Position numbers and translations under genes: made by a program
The notes under the pieces: model-generated
Databases searched by the model: none
What the model was told of the DNA's origin: nothing
Seen by the model: the letters and a program-made list of their open reading frames with translations, nothing else
DNA from: Voacanga thouarsii
Taxonomy: Eukaryota > Streptophyta > Magnoliopsida > Gentianales > Apocynaceae
Assembly: GCA_026120185.1 (NCBI GenBank)
Contig: JANUWF010001223.1
Span: 248,001-312,000, forward strand
Direction of reading: 5' to 3'
DNA length: 64,000 nt
In this document: positions 26,330 to 38,034 of the stretch, piece by piece
How positions within the stretch are numbered: the stretch's first letter is position 1
Layout of the letters: each line of letters opens with the position of its first letter

Positions 26330-26640
26330 TCTAAGGCATTTTCTGGATAATTCAAATTGAAGCAATTAGATGTCCAACTCGAGCCTATATGACATGACCG
26401 ATCAATAGGAATACTTCACCTTTGTCATATATTCCATACATCACATTAGATAGATATCATATTCATGAAATATGATTCACTCTCAAGATGCCTTGGTGGT
26501 GAAATGGTAGACACACGAGACTCAAAATCTCATGCTAAAGAGCATGAAGGTTCGAGTACTCTTCAAGGTATAATATGGAGAATGCTTATTGAATGAGCAA
26601 TTCAATAAGCGAGCTTGGATCGGATCGGATCGATAAAGTC
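26330..26640 (+). other. Plastid-derived nuclear insert (NUPT), ycf2-trnL-ndhB spacer region
   Basis: The tRNA relic at 26490-26570 sits in flanks that I recognise, from memory, as the chloroplast DNA around trnL-CAA. Upstream is TTCACCTTTGTCATATATTC and the direct lead-in TCTCAAGAT. Downstream is GAATGAGCAATTCAATAAG and a GATCGGATC-rich end. Both ends of the insert are approximate. AT-rich nuclear DNA lies on each side, so it is a small nuclear insertion, not a plastid contig. Confidence 0.75.
26490..26570 (+). pseudogene. trnL-CAA: Plastid-type tRNA-Leu(CAA) relic
   Basis: 81 nt, the length of plastid trnL-CAA. It starts GCCTTGGTGGTGAAATGG (D-arm), has anticodon CAA in the loop CTCAAAA, a long class II variable arm, and a TTCGAGT T-loop. 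Decay is visible. The closing base pair of the anticodon stem is C-A, and the last acceptor pair is G-T. Compared with the plastid gene as I remember it, most changes turn CG into CA. A functional nuclear tRNA is not expected. Confidence 0.85.
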
Positions 26641-28047
26641 AAAACTTCCAAATCTAAATTGATTGGATTTGCTAAGTTGTGTAATTGACTAGGTCTTTGT
26701 TGTTGGCATTGTTTTACCATAGAATATATAGTTCAATTAATGTCGGTTAGATTAGTTGTTTGTGTAACCAATTTCATATTGAAGCAAATTAGTCTTTAAC
26801 TATGTCTAAGTTATTCTATTCAAGTTTGTTAGTCGAGTCTAACCAAGTTTATATATATATTTCGTTCGTATTTGGCCAGTTTATATAAGCTTGGTTGAAT
26901 ACAAATAGACCCAATTTTTTTTTTAATATATTAAAGAGAGAAATTAGAATTGTTTATTATTAATAGATGATAGAAACTTATATCTTTTAATATTTTAGCA
27001 TTTGTTAACATTTGTTGAATGGTTTTTTTGTAGAAGGAAATTCAAAGAGTTGTTTAAAATTAATTTTTACCCTAGTTTTATTTAAGTTTAGAAAATTGTA
27101 TTTATTAAACTTAGAAAACTTCCAAATAGGGTAGAGAAATGTCTCATTTTTATTATAATTTAATAAGAGAAAATTGAAAGAACCAAAAGTTTTACAACTC
27201 ATTGTAGTTATTCCATAATTTTTTTACAATTAGAAATTATATGCAACATTAATATATTGTTATAAAAAAATTTTAATTTATATAGTCTGATTTATTAATA
27301 TTATTTATCTATATATATTTTCAATCGGTCTCGAATCCAACCTTAGCTCCGCTTGAGCCCGTCTGACACTTTCAAGCCAAAACCCAACGTTATCCAAACC
27401 AAAAAGATCGAATTCGGATAAGGGCCAAAAAGATCACATAACTAACTATGTGTCCGTTATCTTTTCTTTTCTTTTGCAAAATTGTATCTTATATAATGAA
27501 ATTTTGGTCAAATCTCTCACATTTGTTATTATACATCTTCTTAAAGAATTAGATTGTATCCATTTTAAAAGGAGAAGAAACTACATATATATTACAAAAT
27601 CATAATTTAAGAATCTGTATAATAATTCAATTAAATATTTAAATTTAATTGATTAAGTAAGTATTTATTTTATTTAGTAATTTAATAATAAATAAAAATA
27701 AATATTTAAGTAATTAAGTATATTTAATAATAAATTTTAATTATTACTTAATTAATTAAGATGTACTGAAACTATTTTTAAAATTTTAAGTAAAATAAAA
27801 ATTATTTAAATTTAAAGTATCAATGGGTTTAAACTTATCTAATTATTAATATTATTTTATATTTAATTAAATTAGAATAAAATACAGTGTAATATTAATT
27901 ATAATTAATTCATACTTACCTTATATTTTAGAATTCTATCTTCAAATTTAATATTTAAATATTCATATTTCAATTTTATTAAATACTTACCATATGAATA
28001 AACTTCATTCCAACTTGTTTATATTTGGTTACTGTCCGATGATTCCG

Positions 28048-28132
<85 letters not shown>

Positions 28133-28317
28133 GAAAGTCTGATTATTTGATAATTGAGCTAACTTGGAAAAAAAAATTCTTCGCAATAATAATTAAACAA
28201 ATACCAATTGATTTTCTAATAAAAATATATAAAATAAATAAAATCAAATACAAAGGAAAACTGATATCCATCCCCGAGATGATGGGAACACGGGAAGAGC
28301 ACGGGGAGGAGTCTAGA
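26641..28317. other. AT-rich intergenic region with no gene seen
   Basis: It contains long A/T-only stretches (27550-27990) and a very long ATT microsatellite. No coding frame is supportable. The apparent isoleucine-rich frame near 28000 is only the translated microsatellite. Confidence 0.55.
28048..28132. repeat. (ATT)n microsatellite, about 28 units
   Basis: Uninterrupted ATT trinucleotide array of about 85 bp, long enough to be a polymorphic marker. Confidence 0.95.
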
Positions 28318-28395
28318 TAGCGGATTTGGGGCCGCGCAATTTTAATATGGAAATTGCGCGGTCATTTTACGGCCAAGATCTGCTAACAGGAGATC
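28318..28395 (+). repeat. Hairpin-bearing dispersed repeat, copy 1
   Basis: Perfect 11-bp inverted repeat CCGCGCAATTT / AAATTGCGCGG (28332-28342 and 28351-28361) around an 8-nt loop. The flanks (GGATTTGGGG before; a ..TTTTACGGCCAAGATCTG phrase after) match the minus strand of 50548-50650. It is therefore a repeated unit, not a chance palindrome. Confidence 0.65.
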
Positions 28396-28876
28396 TTATG
28401 ATTGAGGAGAAGCCACGCTGCATGTTATAAATATAGGACAAAACAACGTCGTATTAAGCAACCTTTGGCTTTGGCTCTACAGCGGCTGAAGCCAAGCCGA
28501 TTCTGTCCCTTACTATTGATGTTGATGTAATGACATTTGCAGAGGTTTTTCCAGTTGTCAAGAATTAATTTCTTCACGCCATTGCCAACCTGAAAATCAC
28601 CACCTCTGGACAACCAAACTAGCACCGCCCTTCACTTCCTTTACTATCGGAATTCCAGCCGTGAGTTTCTAGAAGAAAGAAAAATTTTGGAAGCCTTGAC
28701 AAATTTCTTGGGGTTGATTTGGAAAAATCTCTCCAGAAGAAAAAAATACTCCACCTTTCTTTGGGCAAAAATCATAGGCCAGTTACCTCCATTATCGCGA
28801 ACAACCGTAACTTTTTTTATTAAGTGAAGTCACTGTATTACTTGTTCGTTGTGTTATTCCTAAGTTGAGTCATGGT

Positions 28877-29976
28877 GTTGCCTGGAGATCACTTGTCAGT
28901 CGTAGGGCTCAGATCAAAACTGCTACTCATGTGATCAAACACTTTGAGCGCAAGATCGCTACTATGGGTATTTGCTGTGAAATTTTTTTTTATGTTTGTT
29001 GTAAAGTTTGGAAATTTGAGTGAATTGGATTGTGGGCTTGCTCTTTATAATTCTGCTATGGCTGATTATTTTTTTGGATCTGTTATGTTATGTTTATCTG
29101 GAGCGTAATGATGACATCTAGAATGTTTTTAGCAGAGTGTAATTTCTGTGTGAGTCATTTTATCTGTTCAGTTTGTGCATGATATAGTGTGCCGTGGAGA
29201 TTTCAATATTTCTACCTAGTTTTATAGTTTGTGTGTAGTGTCATCAACTTAGGGAGGTGGTCCTATATTCTATTTTGATGTCAAGATTTTATTTTGGAAG
29301 TGTTTTCAAAGTTCTTGTTGAACCTGCATTTTGATTGTTTTGGCTGTTTCAGGACTGCATGTTCCACTGTTGATTTTGTAAACAATTGCTCTGATTTCCC
29401 CATTCTTGGAACAAAATGGGATGTTAATTTATAGTGTTGTTGTTGTAAAATTCTACTTTACTAATCATCATTGTATCTATTTATCTGTCTATCCCCAGCT
29501 TCACAGAATCCTTTCACCGAAATTTTGACCAGTCTTCTTAAGCCTAGAGGTGGCAAGTTTGGAAAATTCTATAGCCTTCCAACTCTAAACGACCCTAGAA
29601 TTGGTATGTGTCTATATACTACTTTAGTGTTTATTATTAAAATTACTACTATAATCTCTCTTGCTTTTCCATTGTGCTTGTGCCTAGTTTTCCTACCAGT
29701 GACATGCTTCCATTTATGTTACTTTCCTGGATCCGGTAGCCTATCCCATATCTACAGTTGAGCAATATCATTTGGTTGAGTTCAGTATATGATTTTTTTT
29801 TCTTTTAGAAAACTTCTTTTGGATTTACAATTTTGTATTTTAAGATTTTGTTTATTCTTCCTCATAAAATTCTTCCTATAGACAGGCTACCATACTCCAT
29901 CCGAATACGTAATTGTGACAATTTCCAACTCACTAAGAATGATGTCAAGAAGATCATTGATTGGGAAAAAACCTGA
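28877..29976 (+). pseudogene. Truncated aconitate hydratase pseudogene (N-terminal exons only)
   Basis: Three pieces splice in frame. Exon a (about 28877-28967) reads RSLVSRRAQIKTATHVIKHF then ERKIATM, the mitochondrial-targeting/linker region of plant aconitases. Exon b (29499-29603) reads [20 protein letters not shown] through [11 protein letters not shown]. Exon c (29882-29976) reads [20 protein letters not shown] then WEKT and TGA. Aconitase normally has six residues (ILLESA) between SIR and IRNCD. Here an 18-bp in-frame deletion removed them. After the stop nothing aconitase-like follows, so the Fe-S cluster Cys residues and catalytic domains (about 850 residues) are missing. It is probably a partial genomic duplication with introns kept, not a retrocopy. 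The functional enzyme interconverts citrate and isocitrate. Confidence 0.85.
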
Positions 29977-30202
29977 CCATGCTATGGTTGCATAACATGT
30001 GAATGAATGATGAAAATTATTTAAAATTAGATTATACCGATTATGAAAAGAGGATGAGATTCTTGAAAATTTATTAATAGGTTGAATCCAAGTTTGTGTT
30101 ATCTCTTTTTTTCTTTTTGTTGATTGATAAAGGTTTATGTTGCTCTATTTATTGAGAAGATAACTTATAAAATGAATAAACAGTTATTTTGGTAGTAGTT
30201 CA
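29977..30202. other. Short intergenic stretch with no feature seen
   Basis: Unrelated AT-rich DNA between the aconitase break point and the first solo LTR. It ends with the 5-bp target duplicate GTTCA at 30198-30202. Confidence 0.5.
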
Positions 30203-33200
30203 TGTTAGGATTCATGGACTCCTAAACGCGAAAAACATCCACGAATACCTTCCGAGGATCTAAGTAAACGATTAAGAAGATCGTAGGTTTGCAAAATTAT
30301 CTCTGTTAAGTGTAATCGATATCTTTCGATTCCGATTGTGCTAATGTACGTGCAACCTAAACAATCACCAAACGCTACAATATGCAAACGTCCTCTATCG
30401 GATACACACCGCAAACTCACTCGTCACCCAGGGAGTGCTAGCGCCTAGGGTTTAAGAGGCTTATTTTTCTGGTGGATGAAAGCACGAATATTCTTAACAT
30501 AATAGCTCTCTAGAGAAGACGGCTAGGGTTTTCTTAAAAATCCTTCCGAACTTTTTAGAGTCCAACCTTAATAATATTTTATCATATTTAAATTTAAATT
30601 TAAATTTAAGTTAAAATTGATATGATAAGATTCTACTATTATCTCGATAATTTAACTAATTAATTTACCGAGTTAGATTCTTATAATCTGGATATTATCC
30701 AGATACATCGAATGTAGACATATTTTCAAATTCATTATATCTAGTAAATTTTCTAAGTTCGATTAACTTAGACATATTTCCAAATTCATCGAATCTGGTT
30801 ACCAAAAAAATAACCTAATAAGTTCACTTATTATGGGACCATATAGGTTCATTTAACACTGGCAGTGTACCCAATGTTGGATTGTATGCCCTCTTAGACT
30901 AGATTTTTGATATAAAATCGAATATTTTAATAAAAGAATTTATTTTCAAAAATTGTTTGTGAATTTACTTTTTGTTTATGCACGATTTTCGTTTGGAACA
31001 GACCCATTGTGTTTAAATAAGTGATCCATGTGAATGGTGGTCTTTCACAGTAAGGTATGGATCACGGGTTATTTAACACATAAACTTTTGTTCTTAACCT
31101 ATTGATGAGACTAGGAATCTCATCATGTTTAGGTTATTATGTTATGAATTCCAAATGGGGAATGGCTTACCTTTAGCCAGTGGGTAGTCCACTCACTTCA
31201 TGACATAAGCGTATTTCGAATACGTAGAACATGACATGTAGTAGTGGTTTCTCAAAGTACTATATGGTAGAAACCTAGACTACTACCGCTATAGCGTGGA
31301 CTAGTACTTTACGACTTGAGTATGAGTTGGTGGTCTGGCGAAGCTGGAAGCATATACTTTGATTTGCTATAGTTGAGGTTCTATCGTAGGGCCAATATAC
31401 TTGCATGTTGGGTATGTGTGACTAGTTAGTTAAGACAGACTTGTACAAGATAGTTTCTACACTATATCGCCCCTTGTGGTTGTCCGAATGGTCTAAAATG
31501 TCCAGGGCCCTGGGAAACATGACTTGAATGTTTGCTTTATGGTAGCTCCCTTGGAAAGCGGAAACACTCCAGGAAGTCGTGGATCATTGGACTAGAAGCC
31601 TAAGGATGGTAGATGTCATTTAGAAGGGTGTTAGTACACTTCTTCCTCTCTAAATGTACGGCGATGTGTAGAGGGGTATTTTAGTCATTTCACCTATAAG
31701 TCGGAGACTTTGCTAATGCATCATTGTCCTTGGAGTCAATATTTCCTTATGGTGATATTAGGAAATATTTAAAATGCAAAATACAGCTAGTTATATAACA
31801 GGGGTATTTTGGTCATTTTAACAGCCAAGGCGATGTGTCTTTTTGGTCCTCGGAATAGCCCGTAAGTTCTAACTAATTTTGGGTTGAGGAATTGGTCTCA
31901 GTTGAAGAGGATTTTATTTGATTTAATTTTATTTAATTTTATTCAAGAAGTCTAATTTATTATTGGACTGGAATAAAATAAAATAAATTAATTAAAATAG
32001 GAGTTGAGAGAAATTAATTATTTAGTTTAATTGGTTAATTAATTATTCAGGGCCTAGGTCCAGTATGAATAATTAGAAAATTAACCTGGGCTTAAACTAG
32101 GGGAAATAATTAATGTTTAATTATTTATTGGGTTATTTATATAGGCACAAGAAATAAATAATTAAAGATTAATTATTTTGGTTCATTTGGGCTCATTAAT
32201 TATTTATTGGGTTATTTATATAAGCCCGGAAATAAATAATTAATGTTTATTATTTTGGGCCTTTTGGGTCCAAGGAAAATAATAAATATTTTTTCGGCCT
32301 AATAACTTAGACCTTAGGGTTTTTTCCATATACGGTTAACAAGAGTTTAGGGTAGGCCAAACAGATTCTCAGGATAACATTCGGGTGTTTTGAAATATGA
32401 AATCCCGATGATATGTTTATCAGATAATGGGAGACCTAGTTTTGGCTAACCAATAAACTAGTCTCTAGTAGAAGAAAACCCTAATCCTCCTAAGCTTATC
32501 AGAGCCTCACGTGAGTCTCTCTCTCTCAACGTCTCTCTCCTTCCTCTGGGTTTACTCCTTGTTCTTTGCTAACCAATAGCAAGTGAATCAAGGAGAATTG
32601 AGACTGTTCCTCTTCACCATAATGTTCACCGACTAGAGGTTAGGCTGAGGAATATTCCGAGAGCTGGAAAGCTTAGCGTTGATGCAAACAAGGCTAAGTA
32701 GAAGGCTAGCGGGTGTTCAACCGGAAGCTTCTTTAAGTGGACAAAGCGAGGCGATTCCAGTTGTTCAATCCGCTCCTTAACTCACTCAACTTAGAAGGGT
32801 TAAGGAGCGCAAATGTATGATCTTCACGCTTCCGTGTGGCCTCTAAGACTTGGTTTTATTTTTCTCTAAATTTTTTTTCCGTGACTGCACATGCTCTCTG
32901 TTTTTCGGTTCCCTCACCCAAATCATATTTAAATGGCGCACAAGTTATAAGCGGTTCCTAGCAAAACATTATAACTATCCAAGTTAAATGAAGATCGGTG
33001 ATCTCTTTGAACCAAACCATAATTTTATATCTAATCCTTTTGTCACGCGATATCTAGATTAAGCATAACGTACGGAGTATGTCATCCTTATTAAACTTAA
33101 TTAATTATTTATTGATTTTATAGTAGACTGTTCAAACAAATTATATCAATATCTTAGATTGATATATTTAAGCACGACCATACATTTCAACAGTCTAACT

Positions 33201-33760
33201 TATCAAGGGACCCATGGATATCTCTCCCATAATTCCTTCACTATCAATTATATTCCTCTCATTGATTTATTCTATATCCAACAGTAGTCTAATTTATTAT
33301 CTGATTAAAGATAACTTTAGACAACGTCAAAATATAGAATTTATTAAGTTGGAAACTATGATGAATTTAGGTCGAAGGACTTTTAATATTATTATGGCTA
33401 GAAAGTACTTATGACATATTCCATGAAGTACTCTCACAGTGGGTCATGTCCAATACAATATTCTCTAACATTTATTTATGTTTTGACTCGATATCACAAA
33501 TATCTATGACCAATAAAATATAGCCATCAAGTCACAAATATATTAATCTTAATTTATTATTGTTCTAATAATAATAATAATCAATTAGAGACAGTTTTAG
33601 AATAGTCATTGTATTCATTGTTGGGTTTTACTATCAAGTCACGTACTTGATGACCACAAAACAAAATGCACTATTCATAGAAAGGAAAACCTCATATTAT
33701 TATATAAAACATAACGACAATAGTATAAGTACAAATTGACTCTAAGGCATATCCCTAACA
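30203..33760 (-). mobile_element. Solo LTR 1 (Ty1-copia-like), split by a second solo LTR
   Basis: On the minus strand it begins TGTTAGGGATATGCC (33760) and ends ATCCTAACA (30203). GTTCA target duplicates sit exactly at 30198-30202 and 33761-33765. Removing the nested element and one CCCAA copy leaves about 1511 bp, with no internal coding region. The LTR start resembles the Angela-type copia LTRs of the window. The TG...CA ends and the perfect 5-bp duplication make the borders firm. Confidence 0.88.
30875..32916 (+). mobile_element. Solo LTR 2 (Ty1-copia-like, 2042 bp) nested inside solo LTR 1
   Basis: It starts TGTTGGATTGTATGCCC and ends TTCCCTCA. CCCAA target duplicates are at 30870-30874 and 32917-32921. 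Its first roughly 900 bp are recognisably similar to the LTRs of the copia element at 38035-47657 but in the opposite orientation (for example TTTCACAGTAAGGTATGGAT and GGGCCCTGGGAAACAT). The last third is different. No internal pol is present, which is the product of LTR-LTR recombination. Confidence 0.88.
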
Positions 33761-36086
33761 GTTCAAATAGGTGATAGTGATAGTGGTAGGACCAAAAAAA
33801 AAAAAAAATGGATTGTCCATTTAGAAAAACACCTAGAGATTTTGACTGTGAGATCATGGTCAAGCAGGAAGAAACAGTTGTTTGTCAAAAACTTTCATCA
33901 ATAAAATAATAGAAAACATTGAATTCAAGAGTTGATAAGATACAACAGGCAGTACCAAGAGATTTCTTCTTTCTCAATTGGTTTTGTAAAGCTTAAATTC
34001 CATATTTTATGTCAAAAGAAAGTGCAAAATACTAGGCACAAGAAAATATTTCACTGGAGAGCTTTTTTTTTTTTTATCTTTTCTTTCTTTTGTATTTTTC
34101 CTTGTAATGGGATAGGTTAGGGCAAGAGAAATCATATTAAACCCAAGTAAGGAAACAAATTTAGGAAAGTTTACCTTCTTCTTCTATTTGTAGATGGACT
34201 CGATCTTTTTCATGTACTTATTTGTCACTTTTTACACAAAAACCAGAAAGATGAAGGGGTCAAAAGTAATCTTCAAACTAAGAAATTGAGGGGTTGCAAT
34301 TAAGAAGTCGCGACCCCATTAACGTTCAAAAATAAAGTGGAGGCCATCATTAGATTTATATTAATCTAGAGAATAAAATATTTTCGATTTTCCAGTGAAT
34401 AAAACACCCATAAAACATATTAAAATAAAAAGTACTTTGCTTCCCATTAAAAATACTATAGGGATCTTATGAGTAAAATAATTTGTGTCAAGTACAAAAA
34501 TAACATCTATTCCTCAATATTCTACTCACACCTACCACTAATATATCTGTATATTCCTTGTCTCTGGTGACTCTCGCCTACAGAGCTCAACCTATGTGGA
34601 AGGTTATATTTTCTTCAAACTATTATCTAACCTACATCATTAATATTATCAACTAGTTGAATTTCTTTAATGTCATCAGGATAATAGACAAACAAAGAAA
34701 CCTAAACATAGATCTCCCTCCAAGTCTTTGAGACGAGGAGAAACTGAATTAAATAGAACATCTACTACTAGACTATTTACTTGTATAACAAATTCATCAA
34801 AAGTATTTGCTCCAAATATAACCAATCAGGGAGCTTTGTTTAGTTGCCATAAAAAATAATTAAACTTACTCTAAACTATTTTGGCATACTGCAAAGGAGC
34901 TTTAATTGTGTACTTACTTTATACTCATGGTTCCAGGTTCAAAGTCCATCTATCTTAGTTTATTCTCCAAATAATAATACTAATTGCATCAAAGGAGGAT
35001 CAATGTTCTTAACCCTACCCTGGGGCATCAACAACGTTTGTTTCAGAACTTGCTAAATTTATTGTTGTTTTCTCTATTTTACTTCAATCATCTAAATTTA
35101 GCATATTAAATCATTCAAATTCAGCGTCTTATGAAATGTTCAATTGCCATCTTCACAACAATTAAAAATGTTTTAAGAGGATGCTAATTTCCTTATTTAA
35201 TTTGCATGGGCATATCTTTGATATAGTTTCGAGACTAGTATACCCATTCACGTACCTATTGTCTAGGCCATTCAAGTGTCAAGAAGCCCATGTATCTCGA
35301 TGCAAAAAGAACATAGGGTAAGTATTCAATAAGGTAATCTACAATTATGATATGGTTGATTTGATATTTTTCCTCTAATCGTGTCCGTATTCTACTTGTT
35401 GTTATTCGTTATTAGGTATGACACCAGAGTTATGGCCATACAATTCTTAGAACGGTGGTGGGATCGAATTGACCCATTTGTTATTAAAATAAATTGGAAC
35501 ACTAGCTAATATCCTATTTGAATTTCTCTTCTTTTACGTACATTGATTTTGTTTTTTTTATTTGTTGAAATTCACCTATACAGGTTAACATAAATCACTA
35601 CCGCTTGCAGTCATATGGGGCATTTATAAGAGCTGTTACAAATGAAAAGCGTGAACACTTATGGCACGACCTGAAGTTGCCTACCTAGGTCTGCCAACCA
35701 CTAAAGACCTCACTTGGCCTATCCTTGTTGCATGGATTTTTCCTACCTTCTGCTTCTGCCAAACTAATATGTTGGATTATATTGGATGTAATTGTGGAAT
35801 ATATGTTGGATATTGACTGAGGTTGAAGACATTCTGTTTATCTGGGTAAAATATGGATTGTTGTTAATGGGTTATTTGTATTCAGGTTCAGAAATCTAGG
35901 ACTAGTATAAGGGTTTACTGTTTGTATTATTATTGGTTGTTTGATGGATATTGATCAAGGATGAACGGTTGTTGGTTATGGAGGATTTGTTGTTCGTATT
36001 GCTATTAATGTGTGGGAGAAGTGGTGATAGAATATTGTCAAACTATCTTATTTATGTCCTCCCATATAATGTTAATTAAACTTGTG
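33761..36086. other. Unassigned region
   Basis: AT-rich with an A run near 33797 and scattered less AT-rich patches. Around 35420-35510 the plus strand reads YDTRVMAIQFLERWWDRIDP followed by a few residues and a stop. It could be an exon-like fragment of a gene or transposon, but I cannot identify it. No complete gene is supportable. Confidence 0.4.
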
Positions 36087-36780
36087 TTGTTGTTTGTATA
36101 TAGTGTTAATGTGATTGTACATAATGTTCATGTATTTGTGTCAGTTGTTCAGATGTTTGTGTGGCATGTTGCAGTAACTAGTAACTAGTGTACTATGTTA
36201 ATGTGGTTATGTAAGGTGTTCATGAATTTATATTAGGTGTTCATATGTTTGTGTGGTTTGTTTAAATAATGACGAGTGCAAGTTAACAATATGCTTGGGA
36301 TTGTATTGATGTAGTTGTATAAGGTGTTCATGTACTTGTGTCCGTTATTCATATGTTTGTATGACTTGTTCATGTAGCGACCAGTACATGTTTAGGGTAA
36401 GCTTAGGGATTGTGTTATCTGGTTATGTAAGATATTCATTTATTTGTGTCAAGTGTTCATGTGTATTTGTGTGGTTTGTTCATATAGTAACTACTGTATG
36501 TTTAGGGTATGCCTGGGGACTGTGTTAATGTGATTGTATAAGGTGTTCATGTATTTGTACCAGTTGTTCATGTGTTTGTGTGGCTTGTTCATTTAGTGAC
36601 TATTGTATGTTTAGAGTATGCTTGGAGATTATGTTCATGTATTTATTTCAGGTGTTTATGTGTTTGTGTCGTGTGTTCACGTAGTGCCTAGTGCATGACT
36701 GTGTTCATGTCGTTGTGTAAGATGTTCATATATTTGTATCCAGTGTTCATGTATTTGTGTTTCTTGTTCATGTAGGTTTT
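36087..36780 (+). repeat. Degenerate minisatellite, about six units of roughly 115-125 bp
   Basis: Each unit contains GTTCATGTATTTGTGT, then a second TTCATGTGTTTGTGTGG phrase, then a TAGTGACTAGTG-like phrase, GTTTAGGGTATGCTTGG and TTAATGTGATTGTATAAG. Units differ at many positions. A related array in the inverse orientation lies at 48790-49260. Confidence 0.7.
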
Positions 36781-37423
36781 TTGGGTAGGTTGTTTCTGTC
36801 TAAAAATATATTTTTATTTTTATTTTTATAGATCTTAATACCTGAGGATTAGCATCAATGATGAGCTCCAAAATTTGTCATCCTTACACTATGACTTGCT
36901 TTTCTTATTGTGGGTGCTTTCTAATTTCTAGTTTGTAGATTTATTGGCACTACAACTTTCGAATCTTTTGGACATTTGGACCTGTTCATTTTATTGACCG
37001 TGTAATACAATTTTGTAGATTAGGTTCCATACATTTAGGCTTGGAAATTATTATAACTTTCGTGAAATACTGGTGGATTTGTGCCAATAGGATACGTTTT
37101 GTGCTAGTAGTAACTCAACTTATTACTTTTATTAAAGAGAATTACATGATATCTTTATTCTTGAACAGTCACATGGAACATTAAAACAGTCACACCAATA
37201 AAACTTTGAATTACATAGTTCTTTGGTTTTTTCTCCTTTGCATACATTTCTAAGAGGATCATTGGCTGATGTGGAAAAAGATTAGAGTTTATCTAATTCA
37301 ATTCACTTTTCTGAATTGGTCTCCTTCTAAAGTCATGGCACAATAAAAGCTTCATCTTGTCCTCAGAATTGTACATGCTTAAATGAAACATTACCATTCA
37401 AATTTTATTGCTATATTTTTTTG

Positions 37424-37806
37424 TCAGATTGCATCTTCCATATGTTCAAATATTGTGTCAATTTGTGACATAGATTGGGAGGAACCTATAGGTAACAATA
37501 TTAGAGAACAGTCATACTCACAAAGTGCATATTCAAATATCAAAGGAGCTGCCATATAACATCCAAGAAAAGAAAGATGATTTAAATGCACCAACTGCTT
37601 AAATTTAACTACTATATTTTCTGTAAGGCCCTCTCCTTTGAGCATTCAAACCACGTCAACATCTTTGGCCAGTGGGCAACTAAGTACTAAGTGCAAAGCA
37701 AAGCCACTAGCAGCATCTCATCTGCGTCAATTTGGTCATAGTTTTTTCCCACCTCTCTATCCATCAAAAGTTCAAATTTCTTCTCTTGCATTACTTTCTT
37801 AACTTG
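37424..37806 (-). pseudogene. Receptor-kinase pseudogene, C-terminal exon (NIK-like)
   Basis: On the minus strand from 37806 it reads VKKVMQEKKFELLMD then NYDQIDADEMLLVALLCT, a stop, YLVAHWPKM, and after a frame change MLKGEGLTEN. This is the last part of an LRR-II-type kinase domain. In intact NIK/SERK-like kinases this segment follows directly on the segment at 47679-48052. The stop replaces an expected Gln, and Trp replaces the conserved Arg of subdomain XI. Both fit C-to-T decay. The residues after MLKGEGLTEN to 37424 are open but not clearly kinase-like. Confidence 0.72.
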
Positions 37807-38034
37807 AAATCAAGTGCCAACTTATTAGTAGCATCACTTAAAGCTATTATGGCACAAAATATTTTATTATCTTAACAGTAATTCTAATACGAGAGGGAAT
37901 ATAACCTTGTGAACTGACAAAATGGTAAGCTATTAGCAAATATGTTTTGATTGTAAGCAAAGATGTATTTTAGTTTTGAAGTAATTTAAAAGCCATGTTC
38001 ATGCAAATGCAGATAGAGTATATTCATTTAGTAG

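Noticed and set aside
27994..28320. 108-aa isoleucine-rich protein
   Set aside because: It is the translated ATT microsatellite.
36087..36780. CRISPR-like array
   Set aside because: This is plant nuclear DNA, and the units are long, degenerate and without constant repeat/variable spacer structure. It is a minisatellite.
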